Assembly (NCBI RefSeq): GCF_017980685.1
Contig: NZ_JACXXO010000019.1
Location: forward strand, 44,055-108,054
Direction of reading: 5' to 3'
Length of the DNA: 64,000 nucleotides
Source of the DNA: Pseudomonas iridis
Lineage (GTDB): Bacteria > Pseudomonadota > Gammaproteobacteria > Pseudomonadales > Pseudomonadaceae
The notes under the pieces were generated by a model. The model was not told the origin of the DNA and did no database searches. It was given only the letters and a program-made list of their open reading frames with translations. Shown here piece after piece: positions 8,482 through 17,177 of the stretch. Every line of letters begins with the position of its first letter. Position 1 is the stretch's first letter. The translations under genes and the position numbers were made by a program.

Positions 8482-9254
8482 CGTCAGTCGCCGTCGACTT
8501 ACTTTTGCTGCGCCGTCAGCGCCGCATAACCATTCATCAAGTTGCGATAGTTCGGGATCCGCTGCGACAGCAGATTACCCAGTCCTTCGATGTCGTTGCG
8601 CCAGTCGCGGTGCAGCTCACAGGCTACCGAGAACCAGTTCATCATCTGTGCGCCGGCCTGAGTCATGCGGATCCATGCGGCTTGTTGCACGGTGGTGTTG
8701 AAAGTGCCGGAGGCATCGGTGACCACGAACACATCAAACCCTTCGGCCAAGGCTGACAGTGTCGGGAATGCCACACAAACATCGGTGACCACGCCAGCAA
8801 TGATGATCTGCTTGCGGCCGGTGGCTTTGATCGCCTTGACGAAGTCTTCGTTGTCCCAGGCATTGATCTGGCCTGGACGGGCGATGTAGGGCGCATCCGG
8901 GAACATCTCTTTCAGTTCCGGTACCAGTGGGCCGTTCGGGCCTTGTTCGAAACTGGTGGTGAGGATGGTCGGCAATTCGAAGAACTTCGCCAGATCGGCC
9001 AACGCCAGAACGTTGTTCTTGAATTCGTTCGGCGAGAAGTCCTGCACCAGAGAAATCAAACCGGTCTGGTGGTCAACCAGCAGTACTACGGCGTCGTCTT
9101 TGTTGAGGCGGTTGTAGGTTGGCGTGTTCATCTGTGCAGTCCTTTTTAGTTGGGGAAGTTCTTGTTGCGTTCAAGATGGGCTCAGATTACTGACACTCCA
9201 GCGCTGGATAAATCGGCTGAAAAGCGTTTGACCGTCAACCCAAAAAGGACAATC
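8455..9254. repeat. 800-bp direct repeat, copy 1
   Basis: It matches 14542-15341 in the same orientation and at the same length with only scattered substitutions, covering terminator, full hydrolase gene and about 120 bp of upstream region. Sequence on both sides diverges abruptly: left of aaagcctgc and right of aaaaaggacaat. It is a recent duplication, or one kept alike by gene conversion. Confidence 0.95.
8499..9131 (-). CDS. YcaC-like cysteine hydrolase (isochorismatase family), copy 1
   Basis: 210 residues, the YcaC length. Isochorismatase-fold features: Asp20 in LLVDHQTGL, the cis-peptide and Cys nucleophile region AGVVTDVCVAF with Cys119, and a conserved tail. YcaC-like enzymes are octameric amidohydrolases of unknown substrate. 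The product differs from copy 2 (14586-15218) at one residue I can see, Ile instead of Ser at about 157 (AAWIRMT against AAWSRMT). Upstream DNA is also duplicated, so both copies probably share promoter elements. Confidence 0.85.
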   Translation of the reverse strand: MNTPTYNRLNKDDAVVLLVDHQTGLISLVQDFSPNEFKNNVLALADLAKFFELPTILTTSFEQGPNGPLVPELKEMFPDAPYIARPGQINAWDNEDFVKAIKATGRKQIIIAGVVTDVCVAFPTLSALAEGFDVFVVTDASGTFNTTVQQAAWIRMTQAGAQMMNWFSVACELHRDWRNDIEGLGNLLSQRIPNYRNLMNGYAALTAQQK

Positions 9255-9330
9255 CAAAACATCGATCTGAATCCCCTCGCGCCTTCGGGGTCGATGGGTA
9301 AGGCAGGTTCGCTGACAGAGGAATAAACAG

Positions 9331-9654
9331 ATGCACCCAACCACGCCTGACGGCCGTTATTTCGTGGTCAAAGAACGGCTTTGGCGATGCAGCAACCCGT
9401 CTTTGGACCCGCAACAACGCCAGCATCTCGTCGACGACTTGATGACTGCGCGACGCGAAATCAAAGCGGCGAAGTCGCTGGGTGACCCGCAAGAATTGAA
9501 AACAGCCAGGGCGCATGTGCAAGCCGCCAAAGTGGCACTGGGCGAACGTGGCCCGGTCTGGTGGGAGGACGGCAGTGCGGATTACAACCGATACAAAGTG
9601 AGCAACACGCCGTATGCCGAGTGGTATCAAACGCTGAAGCCGCAAAGCGATTAA
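9331..9654 (+). CDS. Conserved hypothetical protein
   Basis: 107 residues, no signal peptide or membrane segment. The start MHPTTPDGRYFVVKERLWRC follows AGAGGAAT at good spacing. The protein has a charged helical middle (LMTARREIKAAKSLGDPQE) and an aromatic C-terminus (PVWWEDGSADYNRY, YAEWYQ). I recall similar small proteins across proteobacteria with no assigned function. It reads away from the hydrolase and toward the LacI gene on the opposite strand. Confidence 0.7.
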   Translation: MHPTTPDGRYFVVKERLWRCSNPSLDPQQRQHLVDDLMTARREIKAAKSLGDPQELKTARAHVQAAKVALGERGPVWWEDGSADYNRYKVSNTPYAEWYQTLKPQSD

Positions 9655-9692
9655 AGCGTTCGCTACCTGCGCAATGAGTGCTGACAGATGAG

Positions 9693-10691
9693 TCAGTCAA
9701 GTCGAGCCGTGCTGTCACGTGGCGTCAGCTGGAACGGCAACACCACATGTCGGGCAGGCAACGGCTGCTTCTCGATCAGCGCAATCAGCATTTCGACGGC
9801 TTTCTCGCCGAACATTTCCGCCGGTTGGGAGATGGTTGTCAGCGGCGGATCGCAATAAGCCGCCATCGGAATGTCATCGAATCCCGCCAGCGAAATATCC
9901 TCCGGGACGCGCAACCCCTGCTCCTTGATGCGCTTCAACGCACCAATCGCCATCTCGTCATTTTCACAAAACAGCGCACTCGGCCGGTCAGCGAGCGCAA
10001 GCATTTTTCCGGCGCCGGCATAGCCCGCAGCCAGACTGAAATCCCCGTGACAAACAAGCGCATCGTCCAGCGCAAGGCCCGCCTGGCGTATCGCCTGCTC
10101 GTACCCCGCCAGACGATCTCGCGTCAGCGGACTGCCTTTCGACCCTTTGATCAGGCCTATGCGCCGATGCCCAAGCGCAATCAAATGCTCGGTCATCGCC
10201 TTGGCGGCCGCGACGTTGTCGAGGCTGATTGTCGGATGACGCCCTTGCTGGATCACTTCGCAGGCATTGACGATCGGCGGCAGATCCTTCCCCGCCATTG
10301 AGCCTTCGAAGGGATCGAAGGCGCGCAGTTGAATCACGCCATCCGCTTGATGGGCGTACACCAGATCGGCGAACTGGCGTTCCAGTGCTTCGCGGCCCTG
10401 AGTGTCGCAGAGCAACAATCTGTAGCCGGCGGCGTGCGCAGCCTTTTGCGCACCGCTGATGACCCGGGCGAAAAACGTGTTGGCAATGGTCGGGACCAGA
10501 ATCACCAGGTTCCCGGTTTTGCGTGAGCGAAACTGCACCGCCATCAGGTTCGGCCTATACCCGGCCTGTTCGACGGCAGCCATGACCCGATCGCGGGTGT
10601 CGGGCAGTACGCGCTCCGGCGACTTCAGCGTTCTTGACACTGTTGCCACCGAAACGCCCGCCAGCCGTGCCACTTCGCGGATATTGGACAA
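9693..10691 (-). CDS. LacI-family transcriptional regulator
   Basis: 332 residues. The N-terminal helix-turn-helix and hinge read IREVARLAGVSVATVSRTL (residues 4-22), followed by a periplasmic-binding-protein-like domain with VPTIANTFFARVISG, PSALFCENDEMAIGAL and the late motif ISLAGFDDIPMAAYCDPPLTTI. It is divergent from a three-gene sugar-type operon, with a perfect TGTAACCGGTTACA palindrome between them. It most likely represses that operon and is relieved by a pathway sugar or derivative. The inducer is unknown. Confidence 0.92.
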   Translation of the reverse strand: MSNIREVARLAGVSVATVSRTLKSPERVLPDTRDRVMAAVEQAGYRPNLMAVQFRSRKTGNLVILVPTIANTFFARVISGAQKAAHAAGYRLLLCDTQGREALERQFADLVYAHQADGVIQLRAFDPFEGSMAGKDLPPIVNACEVIQQGRHPTISLDNVAAAKAMTEHLIALGHRRIGLIKGSKGSPLTRDRLAGYEQAIRQAGLALDDALVCHGDFSLAAGYAGAGKMLALADRPSALFCENDEMAIGALKRIKEQGLRVPEDISLAGFDDIPMAAYCDPPLTTISQPAEMFGEKAVEMLIALIEKQPLPARHVVLPFQLTPRDSTARLD

Positions 10692-10816
10692 ATCTGGCTC
10701 GCTCTTTCAATCAAATCGGCCGCCGAGCTTACCGCACAGCGGCGCGCGCCGAAACGCCGACATTCGTCAGGCGAGGTTTGACAGCGGTGCATTTCAAGCC
10801 TAGATTTCGCCTGCGA

Positions 10817-10830
10817 TGTAACCGGTTACA
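10817..10830. promoter_or_regulatory. LacI-type operator palindrome
   Basis: TGTAACCGGTTACA is a perfect 14-bp palindrome with the central CG typical of LacI/GalR operators. It is placed 39 bases before the oxidoreductase start and within the divergent promoter region, so the adjacent LacI protein is its likely binder. Confidence 0.75.
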
Positions 10831-10869
10831 TAATAGACAACTTATGCACTCTCCACAGAGACAATTGCC

Positions 10870-12060
10870 ATGATTGCTGCTGCTCGAAGAATAAGAATGG
10901 GCTTCGTCGGTGGGGGTGAAGGCGCCTTCATCGCTCAGGCACACCGGCAGGCCGCCGGCCTCGATGGTCGCTTCGAACTGGTCTGCGGTGCGTTCAGCCG
11001 AGACGTGCAAAACAATCAGCGCAGCGGCGCCGCACTCGGGCTGCCCGCGCAACGCTGTTATGACACCTGGCAAGACATGCTCGCCGCCGAATCCATGCTG
11101 TCGCCCGCTCAGCGCATGGAACTGCTGGTGATCGTCACGCCTAATCACTTGCACGCGCCTGTTGCCAGCGCAGCGTTGAGCGCCGGTTTCCATGTTTTCA
11201 GCGAGAAGCCTGCTGCGCTCAATCTGGCCGAAGTGCAGGCGCTCGAACGCGTCGTCCGCAGCAGCCAGCGAATCTACGCGCTGGCGCACACGTATCTGGG
11301 TTACGCGATGGTCTGGCAGGCCCGGGAAATGGTCGCCAGCGGCGTTATTGGTCGCCTGCGCAAAGTCCTCGTCGAATACCCGCAAGGCTGGCTCAGCACC
11401 GACGTCGCCGGCCAAGGCAACAAGCAGGCCGACTGGCGCGACAACCCAGAGCAATCGGGCATCGGCGGCTGCATCGGTGACATCGGCACTCACGCGTTTT
11501 CCCTGGCTGAGTTTGTCGCCGGTCAGCCCATCGAGTTCATCAGCGCGATGCTCGGCTCGCATTTCAGCAGCCGTCAACTGGATGACGACGCCGCCATGTT
11601 GTTCAAAATGGCCGACGGCGCCAGCGGCGTGTTGATCGCCAGTCAGGTCTGCGCCGGTGAAGAGAATCCGCTGAAAATTCGTCTGTATGGTGACAAGGGA
11701 GGCCTTGAGTGGCGTCAGGAAGAGCCCGCCAGTCTGACCCACCGACCATTGAACGAACCCATGCGCGTGCTGCGATCCGGTCTCGGCCAAGCGTGGTTAT
11801 GTGAAGCTGCAACCCGACGCATGCGCCTGCCCGCCGGGCACCCGGAAGGTTATCTGGAGGCCATGGCCAATCTGTATGGCGACCTCGCGCAGGCGATTCT
11901 TGCGGGCACGAGCGGCCCTGATGCGCCAGGCGTACCCGGCATAGAGACCGGCCTGCGCGGCATGGCCTTCATCGAAACGGCTATCGCCAACCATCGCGGT
12001 GATGCCAAGTGGAGCGAAATACCTCGCCAGTCAATCGGAGCATCCGCCAATGAAAACTGA
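10870..12060 (+). CDS. Gfo/Idh/MocA-family NAD(P)-dependent oxidoreductase
   Basis: 396 residues. An N-terminal Rossmann fold (MGFVGGGEGAFIAQAHR) is followed by the family motif VFSEKPAALNLAEV with the EKP lysine, and the C-terminal substrate domain with GGCIGDIGTHAFSLAEF, where Asp and His are catalytic. Such enzymes oxidise the ring or hydroxyl of sugars, inositols and amino sugars. It overlaps the next gene by 11 bases, implying one operon with the TIM-barrel isomerase and the transporter. The substrate is not identifiable from sequence. Confidence 0.9.
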   Translation: MIAAARRIRMGFVGGGEGAFIAQAHRQAAGLDGRFELVCGAFSRDVQNNQRSGAALGLPAQRCYDTWQDMLAAESMLSPAQRMELLVIVTPNHLHAPVASAALSAGFHVFSEKPAALNLAEVQALERVVRSSQRIYALAHTYLGYAMVWQAREMVASGVIGRLRKVLVEYPQGWLSTDVAGQGNKQADWRDNPEQSGIGGCIGDIGTHAFSLAEFVAGQPIEFISAMLGSHFSSRQLDDDAAMLFKMADGASGVLIASQVCAGEENPLKIRLYGDKGGLEWRQEEPASLTHRPLNEPMRVLRSGLGQAWLCEAATRRMRLPAGHPEGYLEAMANLYGDLAQAILAGTSGPDAPGVPGIETGLRGMAFIETAIANHRGDAKWSEIPRQSIGASANEN

Positions 12061-13132
12061 TCAAACAAACCCTGGCGGCATGCGCGGCCCGGGCATCTTT
12101 CTCGCGCAATTCATCTCGGACGAAGCGCCCTTTGACTCCCTCGCCAACATTGCACAGTGGGCGGCCTCGCAAGGCTACAAGGCCATCCAGTTGCCGACCC
12201 TTGGCACGCGTTTCATTGATCTTGAGCGCGCCGCCGACAGTCAGGATTACTGCGACGAACTCATCGCAATCTGCGCCAAGGCCGGTGTGGTGATCAGCGA
12301 ATTGTCGACGCATCTGCAAGGCCAACTGGTCGCGGTGCATCCGGCGTTCGACAGCCTCTTCGACGACTTCGCCCCACAGGATGTGCGCGGCAAGCCGCAA
12401 GCGCGCACCGAGTGGGCGATCAACCAGATGAAGCTCGCGGCGCGCGCCAGTCAGCGCCTGGGGCTGACAGCCCATGCAACCTTTTCCGGCGCCCTGCTCT
12501 GGCCGTATGTCTACCCGTGGCCGCAACGACCTGCCGGTCTGGTCGAGCAAGGTTTTGCTGAACTGGCCAAGCGCTGGCTACCCATACTCGACTGTTTCGA
12601 CGAGGCCGGTGTCGACCTGTGTTACGAAATCCATCCCGGCGAAGACCTGCACGACGGCGCCTCTTTCGAACGCTTTCTTGAGGCGGTGAATCATCATCCG
12701 CGCGCGGCGATTCTGTATGACCCGAGCCACTTGTTGTTACAGCAGATGGATTATCTGGGCTTCATTGATCGCTATCACGAGCGCATCCGCATGTTTCATG
12801 TGAAAGACGCAGAGTTCCGTCCCGATGCACGCTCCGGTGTCTACGGCGGCTATCAAGGCTGGGTTGATCGTCCGGGCAGATTCCGCTCGCTGGGCGATGG
12901 CCAGATCGACTTCAAATCGATCTTCAGCAAGTTGACCCAATACGACTTCAACGGCTGGGCCGTGCTCGAGTGGGAATGCTGTCTGAAAGATGCTGCGCAA
13001 GGCGCTGCCGAAGGCGCCGCATTCATTGAACAACACATGATCACCAAGACCCGCAAGGCGTTCGACGACTTCGCCAGCGTGAGCGCTGACGCGCAATCGA
13101 ATCGACGTCTTTTGGGGCTCCAAGACCACTGA
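12050..13132 (+). CDS. Sugar phosphate isomerase/epimerase-like TIM-barrel protein
   Basis: 360 residues from the ATG at 12050; the frame is open to 11999 but the extra residues lie inside the oxidoreductase gene and are not family-like. AP endonuclease-2/xylose isomerase-like barrel metal ligands are visible: Glu in LCYEIHPGED, DPSHLLLQQMD, MFHVKDAEF and a final Glu in WAVLEWECC. Proteins of this kind are often paired with Gfo/Idh oxidoreductases and act as epimerases, dehydratases or 3-keto-sugar processing enzymes. The pairing here suggests a 3-keto-glycoside or inositol-type route, which is inference. Confidence 0.88.
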   Translation: MKTDQTNPGGMRGPGIFLAQFISDEAPFDSLANIAQWAASQGYKAIQLPTLGTRFIDLERAADSQDYCDELIAICAKAGVVISELSTHLQGQLVAVHPAFDSLFDDFAPQDVRGKPQARTEWAINQMKLAARASQRLGLTAHATFSGALLWPYVYPWPQRPAGLVEQGFAELAKRWLPILDCFDEAGVDLCYEIHPGEDLHDGASFERFLEAVNHHPRAAILYDPSHLLLQQMDYLGFIDRYHERIRMFHVKDAEFRPDARSGVYGGYQGWVDRPGRFRSLGDGQIDFKSIFSKLTQYDFNGWAVLEWECCLKDAAQGAAEGAAFIEQHMITKTRKAFDDFASVSADAQSNRRLLGLQDH

Positions 13133-13173
13133 TTTACCGCTGTTACCGACATAAAAATAATACGGTGATTGAA

Positions 13174-14412
13174 ATGAACGTAATGAATGCGCGACTCAGC
13201 GTCATGATGTTTTTGCAGTTTTTTATCTGGGGTGGCTGGTTCGTCACCCTCGGCACCTTCCTCACCACAACGCTGGCGGCCAGCGGTGGGCAGGTGGGGA
13301 TGGCGTTTTCGACCCAGTCCTGGGGAGCGATCATTGCGCCCTTCGTCATTGGCCTGATTGCCGATCGATTCTTCAACGCCGAACGCATCCTGGCGGTGCT
13401 GCACCTGATCGGCGCAGTGCTGCTGTTCCAGCTCTATCGGGCGGCGGATTTCAGCGATTTTTATCCCTATGTGCTGGCCTACATGATGGTCTACATGCCG
13501 ACGCTGGCCCTGGTCAATGCGGTGGCGTTCCGCCAAATCAAAGACCCCGCCCTGGAGTTTTCGCGCATACGGGTCTGGGGCACCGTCGGCTGGATTGTCG
13601 CCGGCATCGTCATCAGCTTCGGCTTTGCCTGGGACTCCCAACAGGCCATCGCGGCGGGCGGCCTGCGCAACACTTTCCTGATGTCTGCCGTTGCGTCGCT
13701 GGTATTGGGGCTTTACAGCTTCAGCCTGCCGAACACCGCCCCGCTGAAATCCACTGAAGGGTCGGCAAGCCTGAAGCAGATGCTGGGTGTGGATGCGTTG
13801 AGTCTGCTCAAGGATCGCAGCTATCTGGTGTTCTTCCTCGCGTCCATTCTGATCTGCATTCCCCTGGCGTTTTATTACCAGAATGCCAACCCGTTCCTCG
13901 CCGAAATCGGCGTCACCAATCCGACGGCGAAGATGGCCATCGGGCAAGTGTCCGAAGTGCTGTTCATGCTGCTTCTGCCGCTGTTCATTCAGCGCTTCGG
14001 CATCAAGATTGCGTTGCTGGTCGGCATGCTGGCCTGGGCGCTGCGATACGTGCTGTTTGCCTTCGGCGATAACGGTGATCAGGCGTTCATGCTGCTCATC
14101 GGTATTGCCCTGCACGGCGTTTGCTACGACTTTTTCTTCGTCTGCGGGCAGATCTACACCGACGCCAAGGCCCCAGAGCGCTTTCGCAGCTCGGCTCAGG
14201 GCCTGATTACCCTGGCGACTTACGGTTTGGGCATGCTCGTCGGCTTCTGGATCGCCGGCCAGATTACCGACCACTTTGCCTCACCAAACGGGCATGACTG
14301 GCGCAGCATCTGGCTGTTTCCGGCCGGTTTCTCGGTCGCGGTGCTGCTGCTTTTCTGGCTGACGTTCAAGGGGCGGGACAGCGACAAGGCGGTGGTCCCC
14401 TCACCCGTTTAG
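13174..14412 (+). CDS. MFS transporter, NHS-type nucleoside:H+ symporter-like
   Basis: About 412 residues from the ATG at 13174, preceded by GGTGA; a GTG at 13165 is less likely. It has around twelve hydrophobic segments, starting LSVMMFLQFFIWGGWFVTLG, and the central loop at about residues 190-215, like the NupG/XapB family. Lying third in the operon with an oxidoreductase and an isomerase, it is the probable importer of the pathway substrate, perhaps a nucleoside or sugar. A REP element follows immediately. Confidence 0.85.
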   Translation: MNVMNARLSVMMFLQFFIWGGWFVTLGTFLTTTLAASGGQVGMAFSTQSWGAIIAPFVIGLIADRFFNAERILAVLHLIGAVLLFQLYRAADFSDFYPYVLAYMMVYMPTLALVNAVAFRQIKDPALEFSRIRVWGTVGWIVAGIVISFGFAWDSQQAIAAGGLRNTFLMSAVASLVLGLYSFSLPNTAPLKSTEGSASLKQMLGVDALSLLKDRSYLVFFLASILICIPLAFYYQNANPFLAEIGVTNPTAKMAIGQVSEVLFMLLLPLFIQRFGIKIALLVGMLAWALRYVLFAFGDNGDQAFMLLIGIALHGVCYDFFFVCGQIYTDAKAPERFRSSAQGLITLATYGLGMLVGFWIAGQITDHFASPNGHDWRSIWLFPAGFSVAVLLLFWLTFKGRDSDKAVVPSPV

Positions 14413-14424
14413 ACACTATCGTCC

Positions 14425-14515
14425 CCTGTAGGAGCTGCGGCACGCTGCGATGTTTTGATCCTGATTTAAAGATCAGAATAATCGCAGCCCCGCTGCACTC
14501 GAATGCGCCTACAGG
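14425..14515. repeat. REP-type palindromic element
   Basis: Outer CCTGTAGGAGC and GCGCCTACAGG arms enclose GCTGCGAT and ATCGCAGC arms with a GATC-rich centre, the same design as 7150-7243. It is placed between the convergent transporter and hydrolase copy 2. Confidence 0.75.
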
Positions 14516-14541
14516 ATGTTGTGTGTTCAGTTGAACGAACT

Positions 14542-15341
14542 AAAGCCTGCTTTTCAGGGCAGGCTTTTAGTCAGTCAGCGTCGACTTATTTTTGCTGCGC
14601 CGTCAGCGCCGCATAACCATTCATCAAGTTGCGATAGTTCGGAATCCGCTGCGACAGCAGATTGCCCAGTCCTTCGATGTCGTTGCGCCAGTCGCGGTGC
14701 AGCTCACAGGCTACCGAGAACCAGTTCATCATTTGTGCGCCGGCCTGAGTCATGCGGCTCCATGCGGCTTGTTGCACGGTGGTGTTGAAGGTGCCGGAGG
14801 CGTCGGTGACCACGAACACATCAAACCCTTCGGCCAGTGCCGACAATGTCGGGAACGCCACACAAACATCAGTCACCACGCCGGCAATGATGATCTGCTT
14901 GCGGCCAGTAGCCTTGATCGCCTTGACGAAGTCTTCGTTGTCCCAGGCGTTGATCTGGCCTGGACGGGCGATGTAGGGCGCGTCCGGGAACATCTCTTTC
15001 AGTTCCGGTACCAATGGGCCGTTCGGGCCTTGTTCGAAACTGGTGGTGAGGATGGTCGGCAGTTCGAAGAATTTCGCCAGATCGGCCAGGGCTAAAACGT
15101 TGTTCTTGAACTCGTTTGGCGAGAAGTCCTGCACCAGAGAAATCAAACCGGTCTGGTGGTCAACCAGCAGTACTACGGCGTCGTCTTTGTTGAGGCGGTT
15201 GTAGGTTGGAGTATTCATCTGTGCAGTCCTTTTTAGTTGGGTAAGTTCTTGTTGCGTTCAAGATGGGCACAGATTACTGACACTCCAGCGCTGGATAAAC
15301 CGGCTGAAAAGCGTTTCACCGTCAACCCAAAAAGGACAATC
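14542..15341. repeat. 800-bp direct repeat, copy 2
   Basis: Partner of 8455-9254, equal in length and orientation, with about 5.3 kb between copies. Scattered third-position differences show that some time has passed since duplication, or since the last gene conversion. Recombination between copies would delete the LacI-controlled sugar cluster and one hydrolase. Confidence 0.95.
14586..15218 (-). CDS. YcaC-like cysteine hydrolase (isochorismatase family), copy 2
   Basis: 210 residues, identical to copy 1 except one visible Ile-to-Ser difference in QQAAWSRMT. Ser is probably ancestral, because copy 1 needs one change (agc to atc) at that codon; this is inference. Catalytic Asp20 and Cys119 are intact. 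The terminator hairpin at 14541-14569 and about 120 bp of upstream DNA are duplicated with the gene. Substrate unknown, as for YcaC. Confidence 0.85.
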   Translation of the reverse strand: MNTPTYNRLNKDDAVVLLVDHQTGLISLVQDFSPNEFKNNVLALADLAKFFELPTILTTSFEQGPNGPLVPELKEMFPDAPYIARPGQINAWDNEDFVKAIKATGRKQIIIAGVVTDVCVAFPTLSALAEGFDVFVVTDASGTFNTTVQQAAWSRMTQAGAQMMNWFSVACELHRDWRNDIEGLGNLLSQRIPNYRNLMNGYAALTAQQK

Positions 15342-15442
15342 ACGCGACGCTGATCACGGATTTAGCTGCGATCCCGAACTTCGCGGCGATCCTTGTCATA
15401 CTGTTACCCGCTTCACGTGTGCAATAAACCAAGGAGATGTTC

Positions 15443-17002
15443 ATGCTCGGACGCCCCTCGCCAGAGCCGAACACAGACAACCCCGCATCCCTGAAAGCCG
15501 TGCGCGCCGGATCGACGTTCCGCCTGACGGTGAGTTTCATGCTGGTAGTGGTCATGGCCTTCCTGGCGGTCGAGAGCTGGCGAACCTGGCGCGACTACCG
15601 TGCAGCCTTCGATTCTGCGCGCAACTCGGTGACCAATCTCGCCCGCGCCACGGCCCAGCATGCCGAAGACACCATCCGCCAGATGGACGTGCTGACTGCC
15701 GCCCTGAGTGAGCGGATCGAAGGTGATGGCCTGCAAAACCTCGATGTCCCGCGCATCCATAAGTTGTTGGTGCAGCAATCGACAATCATGCCGCAGCTGC
15801 ACGGTTTGTTTATCTACGGCCCTGATGGACAGTGGATCGTCACCGACAAGGAGGTGACGCCCGAGACCGCGAACAACGCCGATCGCGATTATTTCCAGTA
15901 CCACCGCACCCATGAAGATCGCCATGTGCGCATCGGCGATGTGGTCCAGAGCCGCTCCACGAAAGACCTGATCATTCCCATATCACGCCGGCTGAACAAT
16001 GCCGATGGCTCGTTCGCCGGCGTGTTGCTGGGCACGGTCAAGGTCAGCTACTTCGTCGATTACTACGGTGACTTTCGCATTGATGACAAAGGCGCGCTGG
16101 TGCTGGCCAGGCGCGACGGCACCATCCTCGTGCGCCGCCCGTTCATCGCCTCGGTGATCGGCAAAAGCCTGGCCAACAGCGAGATCTTCAAGACCTATTT
16201 ACCCATCTCCAACTCAGGCATCGCGCAAGTGCGCGCCGTCGTCGACGACACCGAGCGCTTGTATGGCTATCGCGCCCTCACGACCTATCCAGTGGTGGTC
16301 GAGGCGGGTCTGTCGCGTGATTCAATCATCGAACCCTGGCAGCAGGATTTGCTGAAGAACGGCTTCGTGCTGGTGTTTCTGATTCTGGTGCTGAGCTGTT
16401 TCGGGCTCATCGTCCTGAGCCAGTTGCGCCAGCGTATGGCGATGGAACGACAAATCCGCCACGCCCATCAGACCATGCGCGACATGGCATTGACTGACGC
16501 CCTGACCGGGCTCGGCAACCGTCGACGCCTGGACAATTCGCTGGCCGATGAAATTCGATTGACCCGTCGCCAAGGCTCGGCGCTGTCGTTGATCATGCTC
16601 GATGTCGACCACTTCAAACGCTACAACGACCAATACGGGCATGCGGCGGGTGATGATTGCCTGAGCGCGGTCGGGCAGGCGATCCAGCAAGCGGTCAAAC
16701 GCCCGGGTGACCTGGCCGTACGCTATGGCGGCGAAGAGTTCACCGTGTTATTGCCCAATACCGACAGCGCCGGGGCGATTCAGGTCACCGAGGACATTTT
16801 GCAGAGTATTCGTGCGCTGAAGCTGGAACATGCCGGACATCCTCTGGGGTATGTCACAGCCAGTGCCGGCATAACCACACGTCATCCCGTCGACGACACG
16901 GTCACGTCGGCCTCGTTGTTGAAAGCGGCCGACACTTGTCTCTACGAGGCCAAGCAACAGGGGCGCAACCGTTGGTGTTTAAGTTCGACGGTGATGAGCT
17001 GA
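15443..17002 (+). CDS. Membrane diguanylate cyclase with periplasmic Cache sensor
   Basis: 519 residues. AAGGAG at 15431-15436 fits the ATG at 15443 and not the ATG at 15437. One N-terminal membrane helix (about 32-48), a periplasmic double-Cache-like domain (about 55-295, with QMDVLTAALSERI and IYGPDGQWIVTDKE), a second helix (about 305-327, FVLVFLILVLSCFGLIVL) and a GGDEF domain with GGEEF at 429-433. The RxxD inhibitory site RPGD is present five residues earlier, so it should make c-di-GMP under product feedback. The sensed ligand is unknown. Confidence 0.92.
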   Translation: MLGRPSPEPNTDNPASLKAVRAGSTFRLTVSFMLVVVMAFLAVESWRTWRDYRAAFDSARNSVTNLARATAQHAEDTIRQMDVLTAALSERIEGDGLQNLDVPRIHKLLVQQSTIMPQLHGLFIYGPDGQWIVTDKEVTPETANNADRDYFQYHRTHEDRHVRIGDVVQSRSTKDLIIPISRRLNNADGSFAGVLLGTVKVSYFVDYYGDFRIDDKGALVLARRDGTILVRRPFIASVIGKSLANSEIFKTYLPISNSGIAQVRAVVDDTERLYGYRALTTYPVVVEAGLSRDSIIEPWQQDLLKNGFVLVFLILVLSCFGLIVLSQLRQRMAMERQIRHAHQTMRDMALTDALTGLGNRRRLDNSLADEIRLTRRQGSALSLIMLDVDHFKRYNDQYGHAAGDDCLSAVGQAIQQAVKRPGDLAVRYGGEEFTVLLPNTDSAGAIQVTEDILQSIRALKLEHAGHPLGYVTASAGITTRHPVDDTVTSASLLKAADTCLYEAKQQGRNRWCLSSTVMS

Positions 17003-17177
17003 TAGCGCCTTCCTCGCTCGGACGCGTCACTTTTTCTTACACCTTTTGTCGCCCTGCGACACCCTGTCAGCCGATCGAAAACCGACTCGCCGGTTCAGTT
17101 TGGTATCATGCGCCGCTTTTACGGTTAACCCACCCCGCCGGTCCTGCCGACTGACGGGCTGCAAAAGGCGGTATTAG

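Noticed and set aside
12853..14274. 473-codon minus-strand frame across the transporter
   Set aside because: Antisense to a clear twelve-helix transporter; composition rich in Gln, His and Arg is typical of such shadows.
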